Source of the DNA: an uncultured Clostridia bacterium
GTDB taxonomy: Bacteria; Bacillota; Clostridia; Oscillospirales; Ruminococcaceae
Assembly: GCA_947177545.1 (NCBI GenBank)
Contig: CAMWVF010000071.1
Span: 1 to 6,172, forward strand
DNA length: 6,172 nt
Reading direction: 5' to 3'
Shown here: one piece after another, positions 4,921 to 6,172 of the stretch
How the letters are laid out: every line of letters begins with the position of its first letter
Numbering within the stretch: position 1 is the stretch's first letter
The notes under the pieces: model-generated
Seen by the model: only the letters and a program-made list of their open reading frames with translations
What the model was told of the DNA's origin: nothing
The model's database searches: none
Program-made: the position numbers and the translations under genes

Positions 4921-6172
4921 TCACGGCTTATCTTTATCAAACTGTTTTTTTGTATCTTTGTAATTTTTTTCGTCCTCATCATCAAATTGATATGATTCCC
5001 ATACCTTGTCAAGATCAAAATCAAGCGTAAGCATCATCATAATTACAAAATGACTGGGGCAATATTTTTCTTCTTCTTCCGAATATCCACAAAAATTACC
5101 CTCATCGTCGTAATTCGCTGTAATAACAGTTATGGAACAGCAATCACCGTTGCTTGGGCAGTCCACATCTTCTTTCCAATAATAAAAGTCCCAAAAACCC
5201 GCGCCGCCATATGCGCCTGCAACTGTTTCATCTGTCATAAATATTATGTCTTCGCTACCGTTTGACGAGGATTCATTTTCCGAATTGTCATTTTCTCCTG
5301 TTTCAGGGGATTGATTGGATTCCGTATCTTCATCATCATTTGCAGCTACATATGTATCAGGGCGTGTCATAAGTTTGGCATTAAATGTTGATATGGTACA
5401 TAGCATTTCATCATATAGCTTACCCTTGGGCACTTCCGTTCCGTCGGTATCTTCATCCCACCTAAAGCCTTCAAATATCGGACCTCGCCGCTGACCCATT
5501 GAAGATAATTCTTCTTCACTGTACCAATAATCTTCTTCGGGTGGAGATATTGACGGCGGATCAAAACCATATTCATTTACATATATGTCATAATCCCAAG
5601 TTAAGTACGCCTCTGTTTGAGCTTGCCAATTTTGACAATCACTTTCCCATTGTGCATATTCAGAGGGATTGACAACACCTGTATTGTTATATTTTCCGCC
5701 TGAATTTAGTACTGCTTGTATTACTTCTCTGTTATAATCGTCTACAACCGTGTCCATTACCTCATAATAATGCTGTATTGTATCTGCAACGGGACTGTCT
5801 TCAATTTCATTTTCAACATATTCATTACCAAAATCATCTACCTTATCTTTCTTTTTAGTAAGATAAAAAAATGGATACATTACGAAATTAGCAATAATGC
5901 CAATGATTATAATAATTAGAATAATAGGAACAACAGCCGCTAAAACGCTGCCTGCCAAAGCGACAAACTTTGCATTAAGCTTTTTCTTTAATTTTTTGGC
6001 AGAGGAATTATTTTTTTTGAAATTTTTAGCATATTGTTTTTTCAATTTTCGGTCAAGAGCTTTGCTTTTAGCTTCAATTTTATTTTGTTGTTTTTTGGCA
6101 TTATCCTTTTTATTGAAATTATCAATTTTTTTAATCAATTTAGCCGAAGCTTTTTCTGAATTAGCGGCAGTT
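4921..6172 (-). CDS. Conjugation-associated membrane protein with extracellular cysteine-containing domain (5' end outside window)
   Basis: The frame is open to the right edge, with TAANSEKASAKL in phase before the first possible start, a TTG at 6138 that lacks a ribosome binding site. The N-terminus is therefore probably missing. Numbered from that TTG, residues 1-56 are very rich in Lys, Asn and Gln and probably cytoplasmic; about 57-92 form one long hydrophobic membrane segment; the remaining ~310 residues should lie outside. The outer part has a Tyr/Trp-rich region (about 120-225), a Ser/Asn/Glu/Asp-rich low-complexity linker (265-296), and seven cysteines at 168, 247, 327, 333, 334, 350 and 360, including DCPSNGDCCSI and KYCPSHFVIMM. 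The layout, and the CPSH...LDFDLDKVW ending, recall the non-catalytic part of the CD1107-type/NlpC-P60 mobile-element proteins that precede topB in Firmicute elements. No hydrolase domain follows before the TGA. The family link is tentative. Confidence 0.75.
   Translation of the reverse strand, partial: TAANSEKASAKLIKKIDNFNKKDNAKKQQNKIEAKSKALDRKLKKQYAKNFKKNNSSAKKLKKKLNAKFVALAGSVLAAVVPIILIIIIIGIIANFVMYPFFYLTKKKDKVDDFGNEYVENEIEDSPVADTIQHYYEVMDTVVDDYNREVIQAVLNSGGKYNNTGVVNPSEYAQWESDCQNWQAQTEAYLTWDYDIYVNEYGFDPPSISPPEEDYWYSEEELSSMGQRRGPIFEGFRWDEDTDGTEVPKGKLYDEMLCTISTFNAKLMTRPDTYVAANDDEDTESNQSPETGENDNSENESSSNGSEDIIFMTDETVAGAYGGAGFWDFYYWKEDVDCPSNGDCCSITVITANYDDEGNFCGYSEEEEKYCPSHFVIMMMLTLDFDLDKVWESYQFDDEDEKNYKDTKKQFDKDKP

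Noticed and set aside
6136..6138. TTG as true start of the right-edge membrane protein
   Set aside because: The frame is open upstream to the window edge and no ribosome binding site precedes the TTG, so the gene is treated as truncated by the window.

Overview
The window looks like part of an integrative and conjugative element (ICE) or related conjugative mobile element of a Firmicute, most likely a gut Clostridia (Ruminococcus/Oscillospiraceae-like). This rests on the AT-rich composition, strong GGAGG ribosome binding sites, a mobile-element-type topoisomerase III, and an order (surface/transfer membrane protein, small membrane protein, topB, hypothetical genes, large polyvalent protein) typical of such elements. 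The organism assignment is inference. No integrase, relaxase, att site, tRNA, rRNA or CRISPR array is visible, so the ends of the element lie outside.

All genes are on the minus strand and read from right to left. From the right edge: (1) a membrane protein with a lysine-rich cytoplasmic part, one membrane segment and a cysteine-containing outer domain, cut at its 5' end by the window (4921-6172); (2) a 107-residue protein with two membrane segments (4585-4908); (3) a complete type IA topoisomerase III, topB, with two C-terminal zinc-binding repeats (2230-4581); (4) a 461-residue protein of unknown function (841-2226); (5) a 103-residue protein of unknown function (513-824); (6) the first ~162 codons of a large protein that runs off the left edge and carries a region resembling the large polyvalent protein-associated domain LPD3 (1-488). 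Gaps are only 3 to about 40 bases and hold ribosome binding sites, so this is probably one polycistronic transcript. No promoter or convincing minus-strand terminator is visible.

The likely joint role is conjugative transfer and DNA processing: the two membrane proteins belong to the cell-envelope side of the transfer machinery, TopB resolves single-stranded or catenated intermediates, and the downstream polyvalent protein and the two unknown proteins probably belong to the DNA-handling or host-interaction cargo.

The most unusual signal is a short GC-rich palindrome, core CCCCANTGGGG, present three times. One copy lies between the 103-residue gene and the left-edge gene, where it supplies a possible ribosome binding site. 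Two copies lie inside topB, in frame, encoding short extra-looking peptides. It looks like a dispersed palindromic element tolerated inside protein-coding sequence. A second structural point is a 56-base identical direct repeat within the two zinc-binding repeats of topB.
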